From CAZCBN01 sp964496975 (GTDB lineage Bacteria; Planctomycetota; Phycisphaerae; Phycisphaerales; UBA1924), in the NCBI GenBank assembly GCA_964496975.1, contig CAZCBN010000088.1, positions 1 to 13,038 on the forward strand: a stretch of DNA of 13,038 nucleotides, in the 5' to 3' direction. The notes beneath the pieces were generated by a model that was not told the DNA's origin, searched no databases, and saw only the letters and a list, made by a program, of their open reading frames with translations. Both the position numbers and the translations under genes were made by a program. Each line of letters begins with the position of its first letter. The first letter of the stretch is position 1. Below, piece by piece: positions 1 through 6,968 of the stretch.

Positions 1-97
1 ACCCGGGAATGCGCCATACCACAGTTTATCGGCCCACGGCACGTCGGCACGCCCGGCCACCACCAGACACGCCCCGCACCAGAGCCAACGCAAAGCA

Positions 98-123
98 CCC
101 GGCCAACGTCTCCGCCGGCCGGG
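98..123 (-). terminator. Possible hairpin downstream of the protease gene
   Basis: A perfect 7-bp inverted repeat (CCCGGCC at 98-104, GGCCGGG at 117-123, 12-nt loop) lies 37 nt past the stop of the minus-strand protease gene. It could end that transcript, but no T-run follows, so in this GC-rich genome it may be chance. Nothing else is recognisable in positions 1-159. Confidence 0.22.
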
Positions 124-159
124 CACATCGTCACGCAAGCTCAGGCCGCAGCCGCCCGC

Positions 160-1347
160 TCAAGGCTCGTACCCAACGAACATGCTCGCCGAAGGGATCA
201 TGTCCATGTTCGCGCCGCAGTCCTCAAGCAACTTGAGGAAATCGAAGAAGTCAAAGATCTCCAACAGGCCGTCACCGTTCAAGTCCATCCACGCCGGCGG
301 GGTGACGTTGGCCGCCGCCAAGTCGTTGGAAGGCGGGGTCGCCATCGGGTCCCACCGAGCGTAGAAGCCGAGCCAGTCGAAGAAGTCGAAGATCTCCGTC
401 ACGCCGTTCCCGTCAAAGTCCGGGCAGGCGTTCACGGTGTCCTGAAGGTCAGGGATGCGGGTGCGGATGGCGGGCAGACCTCGACGCGCGTTGCCGTCGG
501 CGAACGAGCCTGCCCCGAGGAGAAACCAATGCGTGCCAGTGACCGCCCAGCCTCCGGGTGCCCGGACAAGCGTGGCTGAACCCGAGTTCCCGCCCACCAA
601 GCGTCCGTTCAGCCGACCCGCGAAACTGCCAAGAGAGCTGGATGAAAAAGCGTTCGCGTCAGGGCTATCAGCAAACTGGTTCGCGTTGGTGGCCGGGCTG
701 GACGAGGGTGCCGTCGACGACCGCGAGGCACCGGCTGACCAGTTGTCCGCAAACGCGAACACGCGAGAGCCAGGGAACACCGTCCGTGCGATCGGGAGCG
801 GCTCGATAGAGGGCGGCAAAGGTTCATCGAGCTCGATGAGCGCAATGTCCGCAGCCTCGGCCGCCAGCAAGTTGGGACCCCACGCGTTGATCAGCCGAAG
901 GAAACGACGCGCATACTCATTGCCCTGCTCATCGTAGAAGTAGAACGTGTCGTTGATGCGATCGTCATCAGTCCGGATGGCCGGACCATAGTTGTCATTG
1001 AAGTGACGCGCCCAGAGAATCCACTTGGGCGAGATGAGCGCGACCGTGCTGGTCTGGGCTGTGACGCGCCGGTTGGTAAAGGTGTACCCGAGGCCGGTCG
1101 GCGGCCGACCGAGCCAGAAGTTCGGGTTGACCGCGCCGTTCGGAGGCGAAACCAGCAGCGCGCTGTGAAGGGCAGGGTCGTAGCCCTCAATCGGCGGCAC
1201 CGTGACCACCGGAGGCGAGCCCTCCCCGGCGGGTGCCTCCGCTGTGATCACTTCCCCGACCGTCCCGTCAAGATCGATGAACTGCCCGGACGCCACAGCG
1301 GCGGAGCCAACGACGAATCCAAAAAAAACACGAACATTGATCGTCAT
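160..1347 (-). CDS. Secreted trypsin-like serine protease with two dockerin-like calcium-loop repeats
   Basis: This 395-aa protein has a signal peptide (about residues 1-21, ending VASGQ). The middle resembles the chymotrypsin fold: a His in ISPKWILWARHF (H115), an Asp in AADIALIELDEP (D167) and a Ser in GGNSGSATL (S255), in the order and spacing of a catalytic triad, with GNSGS replacing the usual GDSGG. A Ser/Ala/Asn-rich stretch (about 204-240) precedes the serine. The C-terminus carries two EF-hand/dockerin-like loops, DFDGNGVTEIFD (310-321) and DLNGDGLLEIFD (355-366), each followed by aromatic FFD; such pairs are frequent in exported planctomycete proteins. The start is the ATG at 1347, preceded by GAGGA at 8 nt spacing and directly giving the signal peptide; the longer reading frame upstream has no such features. 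It is divergent from the next exported gene. Activity, substrate and attachment partner are inferred or unknown. Confidence 0.82.
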   Translation of the reverse strand: MTINVRVFFGFVVGSAAVASGQFIDLDGTVGEVITAEAPAGEGSPPVVTVPPIEGYDPALHSALLVSPPNGAVNPNFWLGRPPTGLGYTFTNRRVTAQTSTVALISPKWILWARHFNDNYGPAIRTDDDRINDTFYFYDEQGNEYARRFLRLINAWGPNLLAAEAADIALIELDEPLPPSIEPLPIARTVFPGSRVFAFADNWSAGASRSSTAPSSSPATNANQFADSPDANAFSSSSLGSFAGRLNGRLVGGNSGSATLVRAPGGWAVTGTHWFLLGAGSFADGNARRGLPAIRTRIPDLQDTVNACPDFDGNGVTEIFDFFDWLGFYARWDPMATPPSNDLAAANVTPPAWMDLNGDGLLEIFDFFDFLKLLEDCGANMDMIPSASMFVGYEP

Positions 1348-1499
1348 AGAATCGTTCCTCGAAAAAACAACCCGCAACCACCAACATCCCACGCGAATGA
1401 TGGTGTTTTGCTTGCTTTCTCGCCACGCCAATGTACCGTAACCGTGCATGGCCGCTGCAGGTCGGCCAAACTTTTTGACATTCAGGGGAGAAACAAGAC
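1348..1499. promoter_or_regulatory. Divergent control region between two exported-protein genes
   Basis: This 152-bp segment must hold the promoters of both neighbours, and it is relatively AT-rich. For the plus gene a weak candidate is TTGCTT (1412-1417), a 16-bp gap and TACCGT (1434-1439). The plus ribosome site AGGGGAG (1484-1490) is strong. On the minus side only the GAGGA ribosome site is clear; no convincing -10 was found. A perfect TTGACA at 1475-1480 is too close to the plus start to serve it. Confidence 0.35.
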
Positions 1500-2234
1500 A
1501 TGTCATTCTACTGTTCGGCACTCTCCGCGGCGGTCGTCGTCGCGGCCCTTATCCCGGGAGCCGTTGCGCAAGTTACAGTGTTCGCTGATACGCGCGACGC
1601 CCTGGTCCAGATCGCGTTCTTGGATTCAGATTCCATTAATCGAGGGCTCTTCGAACCGCCCGATATCGATCCGCCGGGCGAGGAGCTCAACGGAATCGCC
1701 CGGGCCGAGTTCGACGACCCGTCGCTCACGGCATCGGCGATCGCCGATGTACGTTCTGACGTGAGGTTTACGAGCCAGCGTCTGGATTTTTCCGCCGACG
1801 TTGTGCTGACAACGTCGTTGGAATCTCGCGAGTTCGACTTCAACCTTGTCAACGCCCAATGGACCCATTCGATCGGCTTTACCCTCGCAAGCCCGGCTGT
1901 GTTCACCTTCGACTTCCGCTGGTCCGGGCCGATCAACCCCGACATTCTGCCGGGTGCGTTCGCCAACGCTACGTTCGGGAGGTTCAGAGAAGCCGGCGAC
2001 GACTTGACAGTTTCGTTTGACTTTCTTGAACCGGGATTCTTCACCGCCACGATTCCCGCCGGCCGCTACGGCTTCTCCCTCGGAAGTCGCGTCTCCTACG
2101 CATCCGAGGGGCCCGATTCCTTCTTTCAATCCGAAGTCCTGTCCTACAGGTTCAGCGTCACCACCATCCCCACCACCGCCGCCGCCACCCCCCTCGCCCT
2201 CGCCGGCCTTCTCGCCGCCCGTCGCCGCCGCTGA
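1500..2234 (+). CDS. Exported protein with short C-terminal sorting tail (PEP-CTERM-like)
   Basis: The 244-aa product starts with a clear signal peptide (hydrophobic residues 7-22, probable cleavage after AVA at 23). The body is rich in acidic residues, Phe, Ser and Thr and alternates in a beta-strand-like way; I recognise no enzyme motif in it. The last 22 residues (Pro-Thr-Thr, an Ala/Leu/Gly hydrophobic run of about 14, then RRRR) have the layout of PEP-CTERM-type sorting signals seen at the ends of many planctomycete exported proteins, although no PEP triad is present. This suggests processing at the cell surface. The ATG at 1500 has AGGGGAG about 9 nt upstream. It faces away from the protease gene at 160-1347 and is somewhat lower in GC than the genes to its right. 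Function is unknown; a surface structural or adhesion role is a guess. Confidence 0.78.
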   Translation: MSFYCSALSAAVVVAALIPGAVAQVTVFADTRDALVQIAFLDSDSINRGLFEPPDIDPPGEELNGIARAEFDDPSLTASAIADVRSDVRFTSQRLDFSADVVLTTSLESREFDFNLVNAQWTHSIGFTLASPAVFTFDFRWSGPINPDILPGAFANATFGRFREAGDDLTVSFDFLEPGFFTATIPAGRYGFSLGSRVSYASEGPDSFFQSEVLSYRFSVTTIPTTAAATPLALAGLLAARRRR

Positions 2235-2260
2235 GCAAGCCGCCCCCCGCTTCCACAGCA

Positions 2261-2398
2261 GGTGGCACAGGTCTTCAACCTGTGCCGAGCGGTCCACATC
2301 CATCGCCGCCCGCCACAGGCTGCACGCCTGTGCCACCGAGGCCACGGGCTGCAAGCCTGTGCCACCCAAGCCAAGCCACAGGCTCCGCCTGGGCCACC
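2261..2398. repeat. Cluster of four GGCACAGG/CCTGTGCC palindromes
   Basis: Four related inverted repeats lie within 140 bp. The first is perfect: GGCACAGGT (2264-2272), 5-nt loop, ACCTGTGCC (2278-2286). The second pairs CACAGGC (2314-2320) with GCCTGTG (2326-2332). The third pairs CACGGGCT (2343-2350) with AGCCTGTG (2354-2361), with one mismatch. The fourth (2376-2398) is degenerate. Flanking GCCACC is shared. Spacing between copies is irregular, so this is a REP-like cluster rather than a CRISPR. It sits between the ends of two convergent genes and could fold as terminators for both. Similar sequences are, to my knowledge, dispersed in planctomycete genomes. Confidence 0.75.
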
Positions 2399-2402
2399 AA
2401 CA

Positions 2403-3125
2403 TCACATCAGCACCCGCACCGCCCCCCCCGCCCACCGGTCGACCGCGCGCGCCACCAACCCCGCCGGAAGCGCCCCCGCGTCGCCCGGGCCCAGGGCCA
2501 TCTCGGGCCCGCTCGCCGAGCCGACAACCTCATCCCCCGGCGGCATCTCCACCAGCGCGCACCCGCCCACCACCACGCCCCCCAGCAGCGCGTGCCCCGC
2601 GACCGCCGACACGGCCCGCTGCACGTGGTCCTCCGCCTCGCCCAACATTCCCGCCGTCAGCAGCGACGCGGGGTCCAGCAGCAGCCGCACCGAGCCCTGC
2701 GCCCACCCGGCGGACTCGAGCCCGCGCAGCCAGGTGAGGCACGACTGCGGGTCGCTCAGCACCTGCCGCGCGTGGCTCCGCACCCACACCTCGCACCCCC
2801 GCCGCTGGGCCGACGCCGCAGCACGCATCAGCATCGCCTCCATCGCGCGCCACCCCGCCGGCGTCCACGTGCGAAACCCCGACCGCACCACCCCCCGTAC
2901 AAACCCCGTCTCCCCGTCCAACCACCCCGACTCGACAATCACCACCCGAGCGTCCCCCGCCGCCCCCACAAGCGGGTCGTCCAGGTCCATCGGGTTGCGC
3001 ATGAGCCACGACGCGCAAAGCCTGCGCCCCCCATCCACCACGCGCAGCACGCCATCGCCGCCCGCCCCGCGGCCTGCAACGGCCTCGCCTTGTTCCACGC
3101 GCCACACCCGATCGCCGTCCGCCAT
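2403..3125 (-). CDS. Hypothetical protein, possibly a reduced sugar-isomerase/endonuclease-IV-type TIM barrel
   Basis: This frame has the most natural protein composition of several open frames here. The 240-aa product contains alternating beta/alpha elements: ARVVIVESGWLDG (59-71), a helix AMEAMLMRAAASAQ (94-107), CEVWVRSHAR (111-120), a DPQSCLTWLRGL helix (125-136), VRLLLDPASLLTAGM (146-160) and a helix up to about 176. The strand ending in DP followed by a Leu-rich turn resembles xylose-isomerase-like TIM barrels, but the protein is short for that family and I cannot place the usual metal ligands, so this is only a suggestion. The start at 3125 is chosen because GGAG lies about 6 nt upstream; ATG at 3137 or 3206 would lengthen it. 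The gene ends right against the palindrome cluster. A conserved planctomycete protein of unknown function is the safe call. Confidence 0.6.
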   Translation of the reverse strand: MADGDRVWRVEQGEAVAGRGAGGDGVLRVVDGGRRLCASWLMRNPMDLDDPLVGAAGDARVVIVESGWLDGETGFVRGVVRSGFRTWTPAGWRAMEAMLMRAAASAQRRGCEVWVRSHARQVLSDPQSCLTWLRGLESAGWAQGSVRLLLDPASLLTAGMLGEAEDHVQRAVSAVAGHALLGGVVVGGCALVEMPPGDEVVGSASGPEMALGPGDAGALPAGLVARAVDRWAGGAVRVLM

Positions 3126-3369
3126 CGCTCGCTCCATGCCGGGCCTCGCCCGGCGTCCTTTCGCACGCACCCCGCGCCCGTGGCTCCAGCGGGCTGGGTC
3201 CACCATGGTTACACGCTGCGACGCGCGCCGCTCAGCGTCCGATAGCCCATAGCTCGTCGGCGCGGCGTGGTGGCCGCGCCGGCGGGCGTTCCCCTGCGGC
3301 CAGGCGCTCCCCATTCCGGGGAGTCGCGGCCCACGGCGGAACGTCCGGACTTCCGGGAGGGTTCACGCC
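3126..3369. other. Divergent intergenic region with one hairpin
   Basis: This 244-bp GC-rich spacer separates two divergent genes and should contain promoters for both, but I see no convincing -35/-10 pair. A short perfect hairpin, CTCCCC (3307-3312) with GGGGAG (3318-3323), lies about 50 nt before the plus gene. The run GGGAGGG just before 3370 is that gene's ribosome site. Confidence 0.3.
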
Positions 3370-3723
3370 ATGGTCGCCGCGTCCAACGCCGCTTCGTCAC
3401 ATCGCCACTGGGCCTCCGTTGGATCGTTGCCGCTCTTTGCCGGCGTCTGGGCCGCGCGGCGTGAGGCCGCCCAGGAGCCCGCGGCCGAGCGCGCGGACGC
3501 GGTCGAAGCGGCCGCGGCCGCCCTCAGCGTGGCCCAGGTGATTGACCGCATCCTGACGCTCAACCCCACGGCGACGCCCGAGTTTCTGGGGCAGTTTCCC
3601 GCCGATCGGCTGGAGCGGTACTACCTCCGCCTCGCGGGGGCGCAAGAGCCGCGCGGTCGCTCGTCGACGTGGGAGCGCATCCCCGAGACGCCGGCGATCA
3701 TCGTGCACGCCCGGCTGGACTGA
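3370..3723 (+). CDS. Small conserved hypothetical protein
   Basis: A 117-aa protein with an Ala-rich first half (residues 25-52, probably helical, with many Glu and Arg) and a better ordered second half: VAQVIDRILTLNPTATPEFL (54-73), then LERYYLRLAGAQEPRGRSS (81-99) and WERIPETPAI (101-110). The combination of a helix, NPTATPEFL and a terminal Trp/Pro-Ala-Ile motif looks like a small family I associate with planctomycetes, but no function is known to me. There is no signal peptide or membrane segment. The ATG at 3370 is supported by GGGAGGG 8 nt upstream. The next plus-strand gene begins 330 bp later, so they are probably not tightly coupled. Confidence 0.65.
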   Translation: MVAASNAASSHRHWASVGSLPLFAGVWAARREAAQEPAAERADAVEAAAAALSVAQVIDRILTLNPTATPEFLGQFPADRLERYYLRLAGAQEPRGRSSTWERIPETPAIIVHARLD

Positions 3724-4053
3724 CGCGTCCGTCGCCGTCGCGCCCCGACCCATGATTTGCGGCCCGGCCCGGTTCTGGGACTCATGCCGCCCGCGCAGCC
3801 GTCCGATTCGAATCATGCGGACCGGGCGTTCGGTCCGATCACGCGGGTGACCCGTGAGCGCACGGCGTGCGCACGCCCCCGGTGGAGCCGGTGGGGCGGC
3901 GGGTGCATCACCCTTCGGCGGCCCATCGGCGCGGAGCGGCCCGGCAGGCCTCGTTTGAACCGCAAGGCCCGCACGCGGATCTCCCGCGGTCGGCACGGCG
4001 GCGCGCGCCCGGGACCGGGTCGTCGGCGCCGCATGGCACGGAGGCGACCCACG
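3724..4053 (+). other. 330-bp gene-free leader of the TolB-like gene
   Basis: No gene is supported here, although the frame of the downstream protein stays open back to 3757 without signal-peptide character. The segment contains a perfect 10-bp palindrome GATTCGAATC (3805-3814) and directly after it an inverted repeat GGACCG (3819-3824) with CGGTCC (3831-3836). Both could be operator or leader elements. No clear promoter hexamers are visible. The ribosome site GGAGG ends at 4044. Confidence 0.35.
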
Positions 4054-5856
4054 ATGCACGCGCAGCCCCAGCACCACCGCCACGCGACTCGGCCCGTTGT
4101 TCTCTCCCTTGTTGCCTCGCGCACCACGCGGCACCGCCTCGCGGCGGGCACGCTCGCGGGGGGCCTCGCGGGTGTTCTGTCGCTCGGGCTCATGGGGTGC
4201 CACGGCTCGCGCCTCGCGCAGGCCCCGGCCGAGCCCACGCCCGCCGAAGCGCCCCGCCCCGTGGCCGGCCCGGCGAGCGTCCCCGGCCCCAGCGACCCCG
4301 GCGCCGCGATCGACGTGAGCCGCAACGGCACCGTCGAGGGCCAGCAGGACGGCTGGGCCATCAACCGCGTCGCGGGCGACGTCGAGCGCGTCGAGCCGTT
4401 CCAGATCGAGCCCAAGCCCGGCGTGAACGGGCCCGACATGTCGATGAGCCTCTACGGCGGCCTGCTCGGCACCGAGATCCCCACCGCGGGTGACCCCCTG
4501 GGCACGCACACGGTGAACATCCGCCAGATCACATTCACGCAGGACGGGTCGGTCTTTGACCCCGTCATCAGCCGCGACGGGCGGTGGATGGCCTTCAGCA
4601 GCACGCAGCACCGGCCCACGTCGGACATCTATCTTCAGTCGCTCGGCAGCCGCGTCATCACCCGGCTGACGCAGGACGTCGCCCAGGACGTGATGCCCAG
4701 CATCAGCCCCGACGGCACCCGCGTCGCCTTCGCCAGCAACCGCGCCGGCAACTGGGACGTCTGGGTCATGCCCATCGAGGGGGGCAAGGCGATCCAGGTC
4801 ACCGGCGATCCGAGCCACGACCTGCACCCGAGCTGGTCGCCCGACGGGCGGCAACTCGTCTTCTGCCGGCTCGGCCAGACCAGCGGCCGCTGGGAGCTGT
4901 GGGTCGCCGACGCGTACGACAACTCGACGTCGAACTTCATCGGCTACGGCCTCTTCCCCGAGTGGTGCCCGACGCCCGGCACCGGCGCGGGCGGGGCCGA
5001 CCGCATCCTCTTCCAGCGCAGCCGCGAGCGCGGGGCACGCACCTTCAGCGTCTGGACCATTGACTACGACGCGCGGCAGCAGATCAGCGCGAACGAGACG
5101 CAGATCGTCAGCAACCCCGACGCCGCGCTCATCAACCCGACCTGGGCCCCGGACGGCTTCCGCATCGCCTACTCCGCCGTGCCCAACCCCGAGCAGTGGA
5201 CCGGCAGCGGCGCCGACGCCCGGCCCCCGGCCGCGGGCATCCGCATGGTCGGCATCGACGGCCGGGGCGAGGTGCCCCTGACGAGCGGAAACGCGATTGA
5301 CCTGATGCCGACGTGGAGCGCCCGAGGGCAGGTCTTCTTCGTCAGCACGCGGAGCGGCGCGGAGAACCTGTGGGCGCTGGACATCGCGCCGGCGGTGCTG
5401 GCGGCCGACGGGCCCGCGATCAGCACGCTGCCGCAGCAGCCCTACGCCCAGCAGCCGTACGGGCAGCCCCAGTTCGGGCAACAGCCGCAGTACGGGTCCG
5501 CGGGCTACCCGCAGACCGGCTACGCGCAGCCGGGCTATCCGCAGCAGGGGTATCCGCAGCAGGGCTACGCCCAGCCGGGCTACCCGCAGGCGGCGTACGG
5601 CCAGCCGTACGGGCAGGTGACGCCGCCGGGCGGGTACGCCCCCACCGCCGCGCTGCCCCCGGGCTACCCGGCGTTCGCGTCGCCCCCGTCGGCGGCGGGC
5701 GGGCTCGCCGCGCCCGGCGTGGTGCAGCAGACCGTGACGGCCCCGTGGACCATCCGCCCGAGCGAGCCCGTGTCCGCGGCCGCGCCGACGGGCCAGCCCG
5801 CCGCCCCGGCCGCCGCGCAGCCCGAGTACGTCGCGGTGCCGACGGAGAACCCCTGA
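4054..5856 (+). CDS. TolB-like beta-propeller lipoprotein with Tyr/Gln/Gly/Pro-rich tail
   Basis: The 600-aa product has a long basic N-region, a hydrophobic stretch and a lipobox LGLMGC with the lipid-attached Cys at residue 49. Residues about 150-445 contain five repeats typical of PD40/TolB propellers: FDPVISRDGRWMAFSS (168-183), VMPSISPDGTRVAFASNR (213-230), LHPSWSPDGRQLVF (257-270), INPTWAPDGFRIAYS (360-374) and a degenerate LMPTWSARGQVFFVS (417-431). TolB works with Pal at the outer membrane, but no tolQ, tolR, tolA or pal is in this window, so a Tol role is not shown; binding of another periplasmic or surface partner is equally possible. After residue 458 the protein becomes low-complexity (Tyr, Gln, Gly, Pro, later Ala/Pro) to the end, which canonical TolB lacks. 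Start ATG 4054 follows GGAGG at 9 nt spacing. Confidence 0.8.
   Translation: MHAQPQHHRHATRPVVLSLVASRTTRHRLAAGTLAGGLAGVLSLGLMGCHGSRLAQAPAEPTPAEAPRPVAGPASVPGPSDPGAAIDVSRNGTVEGQQDGWAINRVAGDVERVEPFQIEPKPGVNGPDMSMSLYGGLLGTEIPTAGDPLGTHTVNIRQITFTQDGSVFDPVISRDGRWMAFSSTQHRPTSDIYLQSLGSRVITRLTQDVAQDVMPSISPDGTRVAFASNRAGNWDVWVMPIEGGKAIQVTGDPSHDLHPSWSPDGRQLVFCRLGQTSGRWELWVADAYDNSTSNFIGYGLFPEWCPTPGTGAGGADRILFQRSRERGARTFSVWTIDYDARQQISANETQIVSNPDAALINPTWAPDGFRIAYSAVPNPEQWTGSGADARPPAAGIRMVGIDGRGEVPLTSGNAIDLMPTWSARGQVFFVSTRSGAENLWALDIAPAVLAADGPAISTLPQQPYAQQPYGQPQFGQQPQYGSAGYPQTGYAQPGYPQQGYPQQGYAQPGYPQAAYGQPYGQVTPPGGYAPTAALPPGYPAFASPPSAAGGLAAPGVVQQTVTAPWTIRPSEPVSAAAPTGQPAAPAAAQPEYVAVPTENP
5503..5592 (+). repeat. 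Six 15-bp tandem units encoding GY(P/A)Qx
   Basis: Codons 484-513 of the TolB-like gene form six consecutive five-residue units: GYPQT, GYAQP, GYPQQ, GYPQQ, GYAQP, GYPQA. Looser QQPYAQQPYGQ-type sequence flanks them on both sides. The units are similar at DNA level as well, so copy number may vary between strains by slippage. Confidence 0.8.
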
Positions 5857-5991
5857 ATATGGAGCGCCCCTGAAGCTCGGGGGCCGCGTCTCGCGCCGCC
5901 GTGGGGTGCCCAGAGCAGGGGAGCCCCGCGACGGCCCTTGGAATGAAGCCCCGGCGGGCGTCGGGTCGATAACTGCCAGGCCGATCGGCTT

Positions 5992-6018
5992 CGGCCCCCG
6001 GGGTGCCCCGGCGGGCCG
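5992..6018 (+). terminator. Strong GC hairpin between the two lipoprotein genes
   Basis: CGGCCCCCGGGG (5992-6003) pairs with CCCCGG (6006-6011) and, past a one-base bulge, GGGCCG (6013-6018). It lies 136 nt after the TolB-like stop and 57 nt before the next start. It may be a terminator without a T-run, or a leader structure of the following gene. No other element is obvious in 5857-6074. Confidence 0.3.
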
Positions 6019-6074
6019 ACACGAACAAACCCTTTCGCCCGGCGTGGAACGCGGGGCGCTCCCGGCAGGACGCC

Positions 6075-6923
6075 ATGGCAAGTGCACAGACCATGCTCGC
6101 GCGCAGGGGCCCTCGCGCAGCGGCGACTCCCGCCGTCGCGGCGGCGCTCGCCTGCGCGATGATGATGACCGCGGCCCCGGGCTGCGGCGGGCCGAAGCGC
6201 TCGCTCGTTCCCCCGCAGGTGGCGGTGTCGCCCTATGACCCCGCGGGGGGCGAGGCCCTCTGGGCCGTCGCGCCGCCCAAGAACGAGAGCGGCACGTCGA
6301 CGGTGGACGCGCAGGCGATCGGCGACGACCTGGTCGCCGCGGCGGGGCAGGTGCGGGGGCTGCGGTGCCTGCCGCTGAACCGAACAATCGAGGCGATGCG
6401 CGCGGCGGGCATCGCCAGCATCGAGTCCCCCCGCGAGGCCGAGGCCGTCGCGACGCTGCTGGGCGTCGACGGCGTGCTGGTGTCGACCGTGACGGCGTGG
6501 GACCCGTACAACCCGCCGGTGATGGGCCTGACGGTGGCGCTGTTCACCAGGCCAGGCCGGCTGCTCGCGCCCGAGGACGAGGGGTTTGACCCGCTGGTCT
6601 TCGGGCTTCAGGCCACGGACTTTGCGTACGGCCCCGACAGCGTGAAGACGCCCCAGCCGGTGAACACGGCGGGCGGGCACTTTGACGCGCAGGGGCACGA
6701 CGTGCTGCTGGCGGTGAAGCAATACGCGGAGGGCCGCGTGGAGCCCGGGCGTCCCCTGGGCTGGGAGGCGTACCTGGCGAGCATGGATCTGTACACGGAG
6801 TTTGTCGCGCACGAAGCGGTGCGCGGCCTGTTGGGCAAGGAATGGCTGCGACTGGCCAGGACCGTCGCGGCGGCGCCCGAGCCGGTGGCCTCCGGGGGCG
6901 AGGACGGTGCAGCGAAGAAGTAG
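6075..6923 (+). CDS. Lipoprotein with possible CsgG/LpoB/GNA1162-type core
   Basis: The 282-aa product has an Arg-rich N-terminus, a hydrophobic segment (17-35) and a lipobox-like AAPGC with Cys at 37. The core runs LWAVAPPKNESGTSTVDAQ (62-80), a helix with IGDDLVAAAGQV, GLRCLPLNRTIEAMRAAGI (95-113) and TLLGVDGVLVSTVTAWDPYNPP (127-148). The order of a strand ending in NESG, a helix, a cleft strand, and a late strand VDGVLVSTV is the pattern I associate with the CsgG/LpoB/GNA1162 fold; this is an inference from pattern only. A C-terminal amphipathic stretch follows (about 215-265) and a charged tail. The start ATG 6075 has AGGA 4 nt away, a short spacing; a GTG at 6003 would only add a non-signal extension. 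It is the second consecutive lipoprotein gene, but a hairpin and 218 bp separate it from the propeller gene. Cargo or partner unknown. Confidence 0.68.
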   Translation: MASAQTMLARRGPRAAATPAVAAALACAMMMTAAPGCGGPKRSLVPPQVAVSPYDPAGGEALWAVAPPKNESGTSTVDAQAIGDDLVAAAGQVRGLRCLPLNRTIEAMRAAGIASIESPREAEAVATLLGVDGVLVSTVTAWDPYNPPVMGLTVALFTRPGRLLAPEDEGFDPLVFGLQATDFAYGPDSVKTPQPVNTAGGHFDAQGHDVLLAVKQYAEGRVEPGRPLGWEAYLASMDLYTEFVAHEAVRGLLGKEWLRLARTVAAAPEPVASGGEDGAAKK

Positions 6924-6968
6924 CGCCCGCGGACCCGGTGTCCGCCTCGGGCATCGGAAGCGTGGGGC

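Noticed and set aside
1475..1480. Perfect TTGACA hexamer as -35 box of the exported-protein gene
   Set aside because: At 17-bp spacing the -10 would fall on the start codon and lack resemblance to TATAAT, while a strong ribosome site lies between, so a transcript from here would not include it.
2261..2398. CRISPR array
   Set aside because: Copies diverge and are irregularly spaced, with no unique spacers of constant length and no cas genes.
2017..3252. Long plus-strand frame of 411 codons through the end of the exported-protein gene and the minus-strand gene
   Set aside because: It is a Ser/Pro/His/Arg-rich shadow crossing a gene end and the palindromes; no start signal or domain.
3397..6387. 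A very long open frame on the minus strand (996 codons) opposite the TolB-like gene
   Set aside because: The product is Arg/Pro/Ala-rich without domains, and the plus strand encodes a clear lipoprotein propeller. High GC at third positions keeps antisense frames open.
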